This document shows, in pieces, positions 37,000 to 45,871 of a stretch of DNA of 64,000 nucleotides. The stretch comes from Vibrio cortegadensis. Lineage in GTDB: Bacteria > Pseudomonadota > Gammaproteobacteria > Enterobacterales > Vibrionaceae. The notes below the pieces were generated by a model. The model was not told the origin of the DNA and made no database searches. It saw only the letters and a list, made by a program, of their open reading frames with translations. Location of the stretch: contig NZ_AP025475.1 in assembly GCF_024347395.1 (NCBI RefSeq), positions 1-64,000 on the forward strand. The letters run 5' to 3'. Every line of letters begins with the position of its first letter. Positions within the stretch are counted from its first letter, which is position 1. Position numbers and translations under genes: made by a program.

Positions 37000-38922
37000 T
37001 TACCGCCAGTATTTTGAATCGCTTGCCGTAATTCACCAGCGCAGCGTTCATTATTTTCTTTTCACCCGGCCCCACGTAAAAGAACGATGGTACCGCGATG
37101 CTCAAGATCCACCGCCGTCTTTTCATGGCGCTTATCATTGCTTTTTCGGCAACTTGCACAAAATTCGTATTCTTTTCAAAGCATGCATAGCCAGCATGGC
37201 GTTGTCAGCCGTTCACAGTGAAGTCAAAATCAAAACCGCGATAGTTCATCGAAACGAGTCAGCAGCCATTATCCAAAGCGCGAGCGGCGAACTTTTTTTC
37301 CGGGTTTAACTGGTTTTTTTCAGTTTCGGTTTGGTTTGTTTTTTTTTTTCAGGCTTTAGTTCCGGTTTCCGGTGAAAGTCAACTTCGCTTCAATAGTGTC
37401 GAGCGTAATTTCAACGATAGAGCCGACGACGATGGCCATGTATTTTCGATGGCGGCATAGTTACCACCAAAATAGACTTCGATGGTTCTTTTTTTTTCAA
37501 TGTCAGATCCCGCTGATTAGCTTTTTAACGTTTTCATGCATCTGGCCAGCCAGCTTTTGAGCGACTATATTCACGGCTATCAAATCAAGGCAGCGGTCAG
37601 GCCGCCGCCACGATGCTTCGCATTTTCGACCAGCTTCCAGTATTTTAAATTGTTTATAGTGAGCTTGGGCTTTTGATCTTGAATGGCCAAGTAGTGTTTG
37701 AAAGAACATATCCGATCAACGTTAGCCCATCGCTTATCTTCATCAAAAATAGCTTAAAACAAACAGCCGCGTAGATAGCACGAGTATCTTTAAACAAACC
37801 AAGAGCGATTAGGTATGCCCGTTGAAATGTTCGCCGCTTCATCATGTCACGCATGAAGTCGTTAAGATATGCCGCGGTTCTATTGTGTAACAGCTCGCCG
37901 AATTGGTAATGGCGACCGCGTCCAGTTCATCAATCATTGATGTTACTTTCGGGTAAACGGAACGCATAGCGATTGCCGCTGAACTTTGTCAGCTTCACCA
38001 GGCTGTAGATCCGAATTTATTTTCACGGTCAACAATCACCACGTTCCTTAAGCTTGCCCGAGAACAGCGCTTATGAGCACCAGATTTTTCAAATCCCCGA
38101 ACTAGAACTTCAATAGCTCGACGGCCCGTAGCTAATGCAATGCCAGTGGCTGGGTGCTTCCCAGTTCCAAATATCAGGGTTTACTGGTGATAGAGGAACT
38201 CACAGCGCCATGATTGATTGGGTAGTCGATATCACCGTTCGCCCTTTTTTGACAGAAGGCGCTTGTCTCAGAAGATACAGCCGCAGCAAAGAGTCCTTAA
38301 CCAACCAACGCATGATTACGGGTCAATTTTGATACCTTCCAGTCAAGCTGAATAGCCGCATTATTCATCTAACAGCGCGAACAATGCTTTTTTGGCACGG
38401 TCATCTTTTTGCCGACGGGCTTTAGTCGTTGCAGCTCAGGTTTCACGCTTCAAATGATTTGCCTGTCATTGACCATGGATGCATACCGAGTGCTATTGAT
38501 GTCAATCACCATCGACAGCCTTCTTCAATCGGTTCACCTGCAGCAGTTTATCTTTCAGAGTTTTTAACAGCAAAGACGCGTAGCCTCAAGCTCTTGGTCC
38601 TGTAGCGGCTCAATAAGGTGGCAGTGAGGGTATTTTTCACCTAAGCGATCCAAAGTCACGCGCAAAGAATGGTGTAACCAACCTTTGTTAGTTTTGGTTG
38701 CGATTTAGTTAGGTATTGCGCCGTGTTATGGGTTATATTTATTGCGCTTATTCTTCGCTCGCGCCGTACAAGGCACGAGTGACCTTTTTGCAGCACGCTT
38801 GAACGCTTGTCTTTTTTTGCCCCGCGGCTTCGCTTTCGTTTATCTCGCCTATTTTCGAACATACTTCGATGATTTTATCGAGATCAATTTTTCGGTTCGT
38901 TTTCAATATCACTATCAATCAT
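37000..38922 (-). pseudogene. Protelomerase (left copy, heavily frameshifted)
   Basis: Mirror of 39246-41273. The catalytic-region piece LGHSRSKAQAHYKQF is visible near 37680 with one substitution. Confidence 0.65.
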
Positions 38923-39008
38923 GGTGTTCTTCCTGACGACGGCTTTAATGCGTGTATAGCAAGATTAGAATATAATATAGTCAATCAACGTGTATATATA
39001 ATAACATT

Positions 39009-39158
39009 AATGTGTGTGCAATGCATAACATAACACAATATATCGTTACCCCTTGCACACGTGTGCTAATACTAACTATTTACGTAAATAGTTAGTATTA
39101 GCACACGTGTGCAAGGGGTAACGATATATTGTGTTATGTTATGCATTGCACACACATT
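39009..39158. repeat. Telomere palindrome (hairpin end read through)
   Basis: Perfect 150-bp inverted repeat centred on TATTTACGTAAATA (centre 39083/39084). Each arm contains the inner palindrome GCACACGTGTGC (39055-39066 and 39101-39112). Protelomerases cut and rejoin such palindromes into closed hairpins. The gene next to it encodes one, so this is a telomere. Reading through a hairpin gives a perfect palindrome of any length, so the true target core may be shorter than 150 bp. Confidence 0.9.
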
Positions 39159-39220
39159 TGTGTTATTATGTATATGCACACGTTGTTGACTATATTTTAA
39201 TCTTGTTATATACTGCACAC
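39129..39220 (+). repeat. Three imperfect direct repeats ending TGCACAC
   Basis: Units at about 39129-39153, 39156-39181 and 39195-39220 share TTGTGTTAT-like starts and end in TGCACAC (39147-39153, 39175-39181, 39214-39220). The inner palindrome GCACACGTGTGC carries the same heptamer core. They are probably protelomerase-binding repeats flanking the cleavage core. The third overlaps the likely transcription start of the protelomerase gene. Confidence 0.5.
39186..39214 (+). promoter_or_regulatory. Protelomerase promoter
   Basis: -35 TTGACT at 39186-39191, 17-bp spacer, -10 TATACT at 39209-39214. The downstream start lies inside the third TGCACAC repeat, suggesting autorepression. Ribosome site AGGAGAGA at 39233-39240. 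Confidence 0.65.
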
Positions 39221-39245
39221 ATTAAAGCCGTCAGGAGAGAACACC

Positions 39246-41273
39246 ATGATTGATAGTGATATTGAAAAACGAACCAGAAAAATTGATCTCGATAAAATCA
39301 TCGAAGACATGTTCAAGGAAATAGGCGAGATAAACGAAAGCGATAAGCCGCAAGGGCAAAAGACCCAAGCGTTCAAGCGTGCTGCAGAAAAGGTCACTCG
39401 TGCCTTGTACGGCAAGCGAGCGAAGAATAAGCGCAATGGTATAACCCATAACACGGCAAGCAAGTACCTAACTAAAATCCGCAACCAGGTAACAAGCAAG
39501 GGTTGGTTACACCATTCTTTGCACGTGACTTTGGATCGCTTAGGTAAGAAATACCCTCACTGCCAACACCTTATTGAGCCGCTACAGGACCAAGAGCTTG
39601 AGGCTACGCGTCTTGCTGTTAAGGCTCTGAAAGATAAACTGCTGCAGGTGGACCGATTGAAGAAGGCTGTCGATGGTATTGACATCAATAGCACTCGGTA
39701 TGCATCCATGGTCAATGACACAGCCAAATCATTTGAAGCGTGGAAACCTGAGCTGCAACGACTAAAGCCCGTCAACAAAGATGACCGTGCACACCAAAAA
39801 GAAGCATTGTTCGCGCTGTTAGATGAATGTGGCGAGCTATTCAATGACTTGGAAGGTATCAAAATTGACCATGAGATCATGCGTTGGTTGGTTAAGGACT
39901 CTTTTGCTGCAGCTGTATCTTCTGAGACAAGCGCCTTCGCTCTGTCAAAAAAGAAAGGGCAGACAATTGATATCGACTACCCAACAATCATGGCACGCTG
40001 TGAGTTCCTCCTATCACCAGTAAACCCTGATATTTGGAACTGGGAAGCACTAGCCACTGGCATTGCATTAGCTACGGGCCGTCGAGCTATTGAAGTTCTA
40101 GTTCAGGGTGAGTTTGAAAAATCTGGTACTCATAAGCTTATGTTCTCGGGCCAAGCTAAGGAACGTGGTGGTGTTGACCGTGAAAATAAATTCGAGATCT
40201 ACAGCCTGGTGGAAGCTGACAAAGTTCTAGCAGCAATCGCTATGCTCCGTTCATACCCGAAAGTAACATCAATGATTGATGAACTGGACGCGGGTCGCCA
40301 TTACCAATTCAACGAGCTGGTACACAATAGAACCGCGGCATATCTTAACGACTTCATGCGTGACATGATGGAAGCAGCGAACATTTCAACGGGCATACCT
40401 AATCGCTCTTGGGTGTTTAAAGATACTCGTGCTATCTACGCGGCTGTTTGCTTTAAGCTATTTTTTGATGAAGATAAGCGATGGGCTAACGTTGATCAGG
40501 ATATGTTCTTCCAAACACTACTTGGCCATTCAGATCCAAAAGCCCAAGCTCACTATAAACAATTTAAAATACTAAGAGCTGGTCAGAAGTGGGAAAGCAT
40601 CGTAGCAGATGAAAAAGACCGCCTGAGCGAATTGCAACGATTTGATAGCCATGAAGATATAGTCAGCTCAAAAGCACTGGCTAAGATGCATGAAAACGTT
40701 AAAAAGCTAATCAAGCAGGATCCTGACATTGAAATAAAGCAAAGAACCATCAAGTCTAATTTTGGTGGTAACTATGCCACCATCAGAAAATACATGGCCA
40801 TCGTCGAAGAAGCTCTATCGTTTGAAACTACACTCGACACTATCTTGAAGCGAGAGGTTGACTCACCGGAGAAGCCGGAACCTAAGCCTGAGAAAGAGAA
40901 AGAACAAACCAAACCGGAAACTGAAGAAAAACCAGTTAAACCGGAAGAAAAGCCAAAGTTCGCCGCCCCTAAGCGCTTGGATAATGGCTACTGGTTAGTT
41001 TCGATGAACTATCACGGTTTAGATTTTGACTTCACTGTGACAGCTGACAACGCCATGCTGGCTATGCATGCAGCTTGGAAAGAATACGAATTTTGTGCAA
41101 GTTTGCCGAAAAAGCCAATGATAAGCACCATAAAGAAAGACGGCTGGTGGATCGCCCAAGTAAAACATCGCGGTACCATCGTTCTTGAACACATGGGGCC
41201 AGGTAAGAAAAGCGAATATGTGAACGCTGCGCTGGTGGATTACAACAAGCGATTCGCAAAATACTGGCAGTAA
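39246..41273 (+). CDS. telN: Protelomerase (telomere resolvase)
   Basis: 675 residues, slightly longer than N15 TelN (631) and KO2 TelK (640). It makes closed hairpin ends from replicated telomeres by a tyrosine-recombinase-like mechanism. Catalytic candidates and spacings match TelK: Arg280 (ATGRRAIEV), Lys305 (QAKERGG, 25 residues later, as R275/K300), Arg395 (FKDTRAIYAA), His428 and Tyr437 in LLGHSDPKAQAHYKQF (nine apart, as H416/Y425). A helical N-terminal region (1-220) precedes the catalytic core. A Pro/Glu/Lys-rich linker (about 540-575) leads to a C-terminal domain of about 100 residues. ATG with a strong ribosome site. The gene begins 160 bp from the telomere centre and converges on the 143-residue gene. 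Confidence 0.95.
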   Translation: MIDSDIEKRTRKIDLDKIIEDMFKEIGEINESDKPQGQKTQAFKRAAEKVTRALYGKRAKNKRNGITHNTASKYLTKIRNQVTSKGWLHHSLHVTLDRLGKKYPHCQHLIEPLQDQELEATRLAVKALKDKLLQVDRLKKAVDGIDINSTRYASMVNDTAKSFEAWKPELQRLKPVNKDDRAHQKEALFALLDECGELFNDLEGIKIDHEIMRWLVKDSFAAAVSSETSAFALSKKKGQTIDIDYPTIMARCEFLLSPVNPDIWNWEALATGIALATGRRAIEVLVQGEFEKSGTHKLMFSGQAKERGGVDRENKFEIYSLVEADKVLAAIAMLRSYPKVTSMIDELDAGRHYQFNELVHNRTAAYLNDFMRDMMEAANISTGIPNRSWVFKDTRAIYAAVCFKLFFDEDKRWANVDQDMFFQTLLGHSDPKAQAHYKQFKILRAGQKWESIVADEKDRLSELQRFDSHEDIVSSKALAKMHENVKKLIKQDPDIEIKQRTIKSNFGGNYATIRKYMAIVEEALSFETTLDTILKREVDSPEKPEPKPEKEKEQTKPETEEKPVKPEEKPKFAAPKRLDNGYWLVSMNYHGLDFDFTVTADNAMLAMHAAWKEYEFCASLPKKPMISTIKKDGWWIAQVKHRGTIVLEHMGPGKKSEYVNAALVDYNKRFAKYWQ

Positions 41274-41280
41274 CCAAAAC

Positions 41281-41309
41281 AAAAAGGCTGGGATAACCCC
41301 AGCCTTTTT
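41281..41309. terminator. Bidirectional terminator after telN
   Basis: AAAAAGGCTGGG, loop, CCCCAGCCTTTTT. It serves telN on the plus strand and the repA operon on the minus strand. Confidence 0.8.
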
Positions 41310-41340
41310 CTTATCCACAGATTACGTTGAAAACCTATTA

Positions 41341-41772
41341 TCAGTAAACTTCTACCACTGCCGATACTTTTACCGTTTTACCCGTCTGGTTAGGGCCATC
41401 GGCAAGAGATAACCCCTTATAATGAAACCAGCCTGAATAACACTTTCGACTTCTTATTATGGAGCTTTTCAAATACCCAACAGGTTTTCCATCTACAGTA
41501 TGAAGCCTCTTATACTCATCATTGCAATGCCACCACAGCCACAAGTTACCAGGAACACAAACAGTTTCACCATTAATAAGAAAAGGATATTCGCGGTAGT
41601 ACCAAACCTCATCCCATGTGCGAATGTCTACGACTTTCTTTGCCCTACCCTTTGATAACTTCTGATATAGCTTTCTCTTTCTCTTATTTACCAAACTGCG
41701 CTTAATGTCGCCCCATTGAACAATAAGTACAGCCAGAGAAAAGCCAGCAATAAACACAACTACATACCACAT
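41341..41772 (-). CDS. Unknown single-pass membrane protein, 143 residues
   Basis: No family recognised. Residues 1-20 form one hydrophobic helix (MWYVVVFIAGFSLAVLIVQW), followed by a strongly basic stretch (KRKRKLYQKLSKGRAKK), which predicts N-out and a cytoplasmic C-terminal domain. That domain is Trp/Tyr-rich (VWYYREYPF, LWLWWHCNDEY). Last gene of the repA operon, five bases after the 41-residue gene. Position suggests a plasmid-maintenance or immunity-linked accessory role, but this is only inference. Confidence 0.7.
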   Translation of the reverse strand: MWYVVVFIAGFSLAVLIVQWGDIKRSLVNKRKRKLYQKLSKGRAKKVVDIRTWDEVWYYREYPFLINGETVCVPGNLWLWWHCNDEYKRLHTVDGKPVGYLKSSIIRSRKCYSGWFHYKGLSLADGPNQTGKTVKVSAVVEVY

Positions 41773-41776
41773 AACA

Positions 41777-41902
41777 TCACCACTTAATCTTTGCTGCTGC
41801 GCGTAAGATGCGCTGTCTCGATCGCTCCTTGCGCTCGGCTTCTTGTTCTCTTTTCTTCTTATCTGCCGCTACAGAGAACAGGTATACATTTGATTGACTC
41901 AT
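41777..41902 (-). CDS. Unknown 41-residue charged protein
   Basis: The start ATG overlaps the RepA stop (TGATG), so it is probably translated by coupling. It begins MSQSNVYLFSVAADKKKREQ and is a highly charged helix rich in Lys, Arg and Glu. The same frame starts at the mirrored position in the left arm (36388). Function unknown. Confidence 0.6.
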   Translation of the reverse strand: MSQSNVYLFSVAADKKKREQEAERKERSRQRILRAAAKIKW

Positions 41903-44900
41903 CACCAAACCTCACCAACTAAGATATCTCGAATTGAGCCGGCCCATGCCTCTGCATTGCTTGAGAACACTTCTAAGCCCTCTTTCTCCATAAGTGCCAC
42001 AACCTTATCGGCAGGCAATTTGTACTTGTTCACGGCTAAAGTAGCCACCAATTCAACCATCTCACGGTGTTGCGTGCTGAGAGTCTGAGCAGATGGGATG
42101 TGGATTTGAACTTGTGGATCTTCTTCCCCTCCCTCTATATACGACAAACCCCTATCACAGCTAGCATCTTGGGTATGAATAGGTGATCCACCTTGCCCGA
42201 TTGATTTATATAAAACTGTTGGCGAGGGTGGATCAGTTTTTTCAATCGCCTGATCATCAAAGCGGTCCGCAATTTGGGCAAATGCTTGCGCCAGTTCATC
42301 ACGAAGCTCTATCTGGCCAGCCAGTACACATTGCTTGTCCATCTTATTAAATAAGATGTTCCAACCTGGCTTGAAGTCGCCCTTGTTGATTGAGTCAATG
42401 AAATTGTTCACGCTATTAGTCAGCGTCTTCAAATCGACTAGATCGTGGTCTTCCATGCTGGCTTCAATGCCTCGAGTACGCATATCAACAAGCGCACGAA
42501 CGCCGTCCCATGCGTTTGTATCAACAAAGTAAACATTGACGGCTTTACCTTTGGTGCGGCGTTTGCCAGCAACAACAGGCACGCCAAACGAGCGCAGGTG
42601 GTTGTTTAGCCACTGGCATGGGTTTTCTAGTGTGTTTGGTGTAACCGTGATGTTTGAGTATTTGAACAGGCGGTCTTTGTTCTTCTTCTGCTTTAGCCAT
42701 GGGCCGAGTTCTTTGTTTAACTCTTCCGCAGTCCATTTTTTGCCGTTGTAATTCAATTGCTCATCGATGCCAGCAACACGAAGCAGCTTGATCATGTGAG
42801 CGCGGCGAATAGAAAGGTGACGCCAGCTCACTCGGCTTTCTGCGTGCTGTACATCTTTGGTATCAAGTGCTTTCGCTGTTTGGTGAGTAACGTTCACCCA
42901 AGTAAGGCGCTTGATTGAATTAACATAGCGGTTTTTTTCTTGATGGAAAGCTAGTGCACAAGTCACGGCTTCTTGTAGCGATTCAGGGAAATTAATTGGC
43001 GCGTCAGCGTTATTAAGTTCTGCATTTTCACCTGGTTGTTCAAACTCTTTATAAAGTTCTTTCGCCAGTGGGTATAAGGCATCGAGCTCGTCGTCAGTCG
43101 CGTCGTCTAGGTTTAAGTCGTGAACCACTTTAGATTTGGCAATCTCAACGGATGAGTGGTTTTCACCGTTCATCATCATGTTGTCGAATGCTTCACCGAT
43201 GTGTACTGGCGCCTCACCAATCTCGCGTAATAATTCGCGCTTGGTGCGTTCATTTGCTAGTTCACGGATGGTGTTACCCATGGTCGCTGCCATTTCATTT
43301 TTAGCGACATGAATGATTTGATAGCCATCATGCTCAGCCAGCTCAATGAAGCGAGCTTTATAACGGTTTTTAGAAAGGTTTTGCTTTGCTTTAACTTCAC
43401 AGTAAAGCCATTCAAAAAGTGGGTTGCGTGATGTGTATTCGCCAGTTGATGGATCAATGGCTAACACTTTCATTGTCTCAGCAGATACTTCATCAATAAG
43501 TTTGCTGTGAATGTAATCAGAGTCAGTTGGTTCGCTACGTTCTGCCGGATCCAAGTAAACATGAAACTCGGTAATGTTACGCGCACGGTTTAAACCTTGG
43601 TGGCCCTCTTCACTTGTACCAACACGACTTGATAGGAAACCAATAGTCTTATCGAACTGGTGACAGTTGGCGCTAATATCAAATCCGGTACCAAGCGTTG
43701 GGCTGGCGATAATTACATCCAGGTCAGGCACTACCGCATTAATATCTTGCAATGCCGTAGCAACATCTTCCTGATCAGTAACGTCAGCGTGCACAACTAA
43801 AACTTTGCCAGCGTAGTTATCACGCTCACGTTCTTGTTCAACTGCAGTCGCTATACGTTTTACTTCCGCTTTAGAGTTCGCGTAAATATAACGTTTACCT
43901 TTAGCCATTAACTGCTGCATTACTACCTCAGTTAAGTGTGCTTTTGACTCGTAAACGAATAGCTTTTTAGGTGTGCCGTTTTCGTCTTTGCCTGTTTGGT
44001 ATTGGTTGTCATAAATGAAACCAGAGTGCAGGCCAATACGATTGCAGAACGACTTGGTTAAATCACCAAGGTGAGCATCTGCAAGGATCTGATAGTCTGA
44101 ATGAGTAAGTGCAAAAGTTAGGTAGCTAAGGCAGTGCTCACCGAATCGGTTAGTTTCTGCAAAGTAGTGGCTAAGGTTCTGTTCGATTTCATCAACAAAA
44201 ACCGCATCCCAACGAGAGCCAGCTAAACGGTGAAGTGAATCAACCGAGCAAACAAGAATATTTGCTGATCTCAGAGCCATATTGGCATCAATGCCTTTAC
44301 CTGAATCTTTGATGATTAGGTCTTCGTAATACTCAACCTGGATACTTTCATCATTGATACTGGTACGAAGTGACTTAGCCAGAGCGCGACGGTGAGAAAC
44401 GATTAGAGTTTTTAACTGCGGGTTCTGTCTAATGAACTTTTGAACCGTCGTTGATTTACCCGTACCCATGCCTGATTTCAGGAGGTTCAAACCTTTACGA
44501 ATCTCAGCTTGTAGGTATCGAGTATTTGAAACTAGAGTTTGAAAGCCTCTCACGTTGTTCAACTGGCTTACTAGAGCTTCATCGCCCTCAGTAATATAAA
44601 CGTCACTCCAGTCTTTACCTTCCGCTTGTGGTAGCGTCCAGAAGCCGCCAGCACGCTCAATCATTTCCCAACCTGTTTTGTCATTATCAGGTGCGGCAAT
44701 AAATTCAATGTCCGAGTGCTTTTCTTGAAGTAATTCAATTATATGAGGAATGTTACCCTCACCAATTGGTGAAATAACCACTTCACCGCTAGTAAGGTGC
44801 GCAGCATAAGCATCTGCAAGACCACCGACAACAAACACACGTTTGCGACCGTGGACCCAATCCTTACCAAACGTAATAAACCCGATATCAGTTCGGGCAT

Positions 44901-45540
44901 TATCACTAGAGAATTTATTTAGTTTTCGCTTGCCTATTTGGATGCGCTTGTCGATAACTTTTTCATAACCGCAGAAGTTACCTTGGTTAAATAGTTCATC
45001 GTGAATAGGCCAAGCTAAGAATGGGCGCTGGTATTTGTCGTAACCTAAGCGAACGTCAACGAATCGAGCCAAGTCGGTCATTTGCTTTTCTTGCATATAA
45101 CCCGTTGGTGCAAATTGAGCAGACCAGCTTTTGAATTCGTGGTGCTCTTTTTCCAGTTCGGTCCATTGCGCTTGCTCAGCTAGTTCGCGTTTCTTCTCTG
45201 CTGCTTTGCGACGTTTTGTGAATTCATCTTGAAGCTGCTGCTTCTCTTCTGCAGTACGTTCTTTACGCTCAGGCTTCCAACCTGCTTCCGTTGCTTCATA
45301 AATAAATGAGCCGAAAGAGGTTTTTTTAGTACGGCGAAAGTTCTTCCACCAACTTTGGAATTCTCTTTTGTTGTAGGTACTGCCCTGACTAGACCAGCTT
45401 TCAAAGATATCACGGGCATTTTCGCCGTGCTCAGAATAGAGTGCGCGACCAACTTTAGACCAGTCCTTAAAAGGCAGGTCAGGGTTGATATAGCTTAGTG
45501 CTTCTTCAACTTCTATTAATGTTAATTCTAAATGGTTCAT
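41902..45540 (-). CDS. repA: RepA: replication initiator with primase and helicase domains
   Basis: 1212 residues, similar in size and layout to N15 RepA, which alone combines primase, helicase and origin binding. Domains: PriCT-like N-terminus (1-90, with FQSWWKNFRRT); charged coiled coil (92-135); Toprim-like fold about 235-316 (VFVVGGLADAYAA, APDNDKTG at 284-290, WSDVY); and a helicase with Walker A GMGTGKST at 357-364 and Walker B/DEAD-like DEIEQ at 450-454. Long C-terminal regions follow, which in N15 bind origin repeats inside the gene. ATG start chosen; upstream sequence is a non-coding leader. Operon with the two small genes below. Replicates the plasmid and, after induction, the phage genome. 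Confidence 0.92.
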   Translation of the reverse strand: MNHLELTLIEVEEALSYINPDLPFKDWSKVGRALYSEHGENARDIFESWSSQGSTYNKREFQSWWKNFRRTKKTSFGSFIYEATEAGWKPERKERTAEEKQQLQDEFTKRRKAAEKKRELAEQAQWTELEKEHHEFKSWSAQFAPTGYMQEKQMTDLARFVDVRLGYDKYQRPFLAWPIHDELFNQGNFCGYEKVIDKRIQIGKRKLNKFSSDNARTDIGFITFGKDWVHGRKRVFVVGGLADAYAAHLTSGEVVISPIGEGNIPHIIELLQEKHSDIEFIAAPDNDKTGWEMIERAGGFWTLPQAEGKDWSDVYITEGDEALVSQLNNVRGFQTLVSNTRYLQAEIRKGLNLLKSGMGTGKSTTVQKFIRQNPQLKTLIVSHRRALAKSLRTSINDESIQVEYYEDLIIKDSGKGIDANMALRSANILVCSVDSLHRLAGSRWDAVFVDEIEQNLSHYFAETNRFGEHCLSYLTFALTHSDYQILADAHLGDLTKSFCNRIGLHSGFIYDNQYQTGKDENGTPKKLFVYESKAHLTEVVMQQLMAKGKRYIYANSKAEVKRIATAVEQERERDNYAGKVLVVHADVTDQEDVATALQDINAVVPDLDVIIASPTLGTGFDISANCHQFDKTIGFLSSRVGTSEEGHQGLNRARNITEFHVYLDPAERSEPTDSDYIHSKLIDEVSAETMKVLAIDPSTGEYTSRNPLFEWLYCEVKAKQNLSKNRYKARFIELAEHDGYQIIHVAKNEMAATMGNTIRELANERTKRELLREIGEAPVHIGEAFDNMMMNGENHSSVEIAKSKVVHDLNLDDATDDELDALYPLAKELYKEFEQPGENAELNNADAPINFPESLQEAVTCALAFHQEKNRYVNSIKRLTWVNVTHQTAKALDTKDVQHAESRVSWRHLSIRRAHMIKLLRVAGIDEQLNYNGKKWTAEELNKELGPWLKQKKNKDRLFKYSNITVTPNTLENPCQWLNNHLRSFGVPVVAGKRRTKGKAVNVYFVDTNAWDGVRALVDMRTRGIEASMEDHDLVDLKTLTNSVNNFIDSINKGDFKPGWNILFNKMDKQCVLAGQIELRDELAQAFAQIADRFDDQAIEKTDPPSPTVLYKSIGQGGSPIHTQDASCDRGLSYIEGGEEDPQVQIHIPSAQTLSTQHREMVELVATLAVNKYKLPADKVVALMEKEGLEVFSSNAEAWAGSIRDILVGEVW

Positions 45541-45820
45541 CTACTGTCCGTGTTCATATAGCAGATAGCACAACGAGCAAATTTTGCACAAAGGCAAAAT
45601 TTCAGTTGCGCGCACGCAAGTAGACAGCTAGAATTAAACAAAATTTGAGAAGATTGTTTAGCTCTTTGTCTAGCTGTTCAGTCGCATAAAAAGTCGGTCG
45701 CCACAACCGGCTTTTTTTGTATCTGCAATTTGTAAAAATTTCTTTAAAATCAGTTACATAGTAATTTTCTGTATATAAAAACATATTGTCACCATGTCCC
45801 TGAACGTTCACTAAGCCACA
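45541..45820 (-). promoter_or_regulatory. Long structured leader of repA
   Basis: About 270 bases lie between the predicted start near 45814 and the RepA ATG. It contains a terminator-like hairpin (45688-45718), an inverted repeat CAGCTAGA/TCTAGCTG (about 45625-45677) and a perfect hairpin AATTTTGC/GCAAAATT near 45577-45600. The layout suggests attenuation or RNA-based control of RepA synthesis, as in N15/P4-type immunity systems. A 69-codon open frame here is not supported. Confidence 0.45.
45688..45718. terminator. Terminator hairpin within the repA leader
   Basis: AAAAAGTCGGT pairs with ACCGGCTTTTTTT apart from one mismatch, with loop CGCCACA. Five T on the minus strand, seven on the plus strand. 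It lies about 100 bases into the repA transcript, so it could act as an attenuator. It could also stop antisense transcription. Confidence 0.6.
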
Positions 45821-45850
45821 ATAGTAAACGATCTAAACATGGATTGACAA
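45821..45850 (-). promoter_or_regulatory. repA promoter
   Basis: Minus strand -35 TTGTCA (45850-45845), 18-bp spacer, -10 TACTAT (45826-45821). The repressor operator at 45854-45869 sits just upstream of the -35 box. The spacer holds two more operator-like half-sites (GTTTAG, GTTTAC). Confidence 0.6.
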
Positions 45851-45853
45851 GAA

Positions 45854-45869
45854 ATAAACCTAGGTTTAC
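45854..45869. promoter_or_regulatory. Repressor operator near repA promoter
   Basis: ATAAACCTAGGTTTAC, almost identical to the operator at 46566-46581. It lies just past the 3' end of the repressor gene and beside the repA promoter, so lysogenic repression of repA is likely. Confidence 0.6.
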
Positions 45870-45871
45870 AT

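Larger units (their letters stand above)
1..39083. repeat. Left arm: error-rich inverted copy of the phage arm
   Basis: Read on the minus strand, this arm has the same genes in the same order as 39084 onwards. The part 13988-39083 duplicates the in-window right arm; 1-13987 mirrors sequence beyond the right edge. Differences are mostly one-base indels, often shortened homopolymers: A5 in the right-arm capsid gene is A4 at about 14813 and again near 14470. By corresponding landmarks it has lost roughly 300 bases by the cos region. Damage is worst at 1-13000 and 30000-39000, lighter between. I infer a poorly polished read-through of a hairpin telomere rather than decayed DNA. Confidence 0.9.

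Noticed and set aside
30000..39000. Apparent graveyard of pseudogenes on both strands
   Set aside because: Every piece aligns with an intact gene in the right arm; frameshifts are sequence errors.
44843..44858. TGCGACCGTGGACCCA inside repA as another centromere site
   Set aside because: Right half has two mismatches, so it is not a palindrome; probably chance within coding sequence.
45602..45811. 69-codon open frame on the minus strand in the repA leader
   Set aside because: GTG start almost at the predicted transcription start, no ribosome site, overlaps all leader hairpins, and the left copy does not keep the frame. Better explained as untranslated leader.
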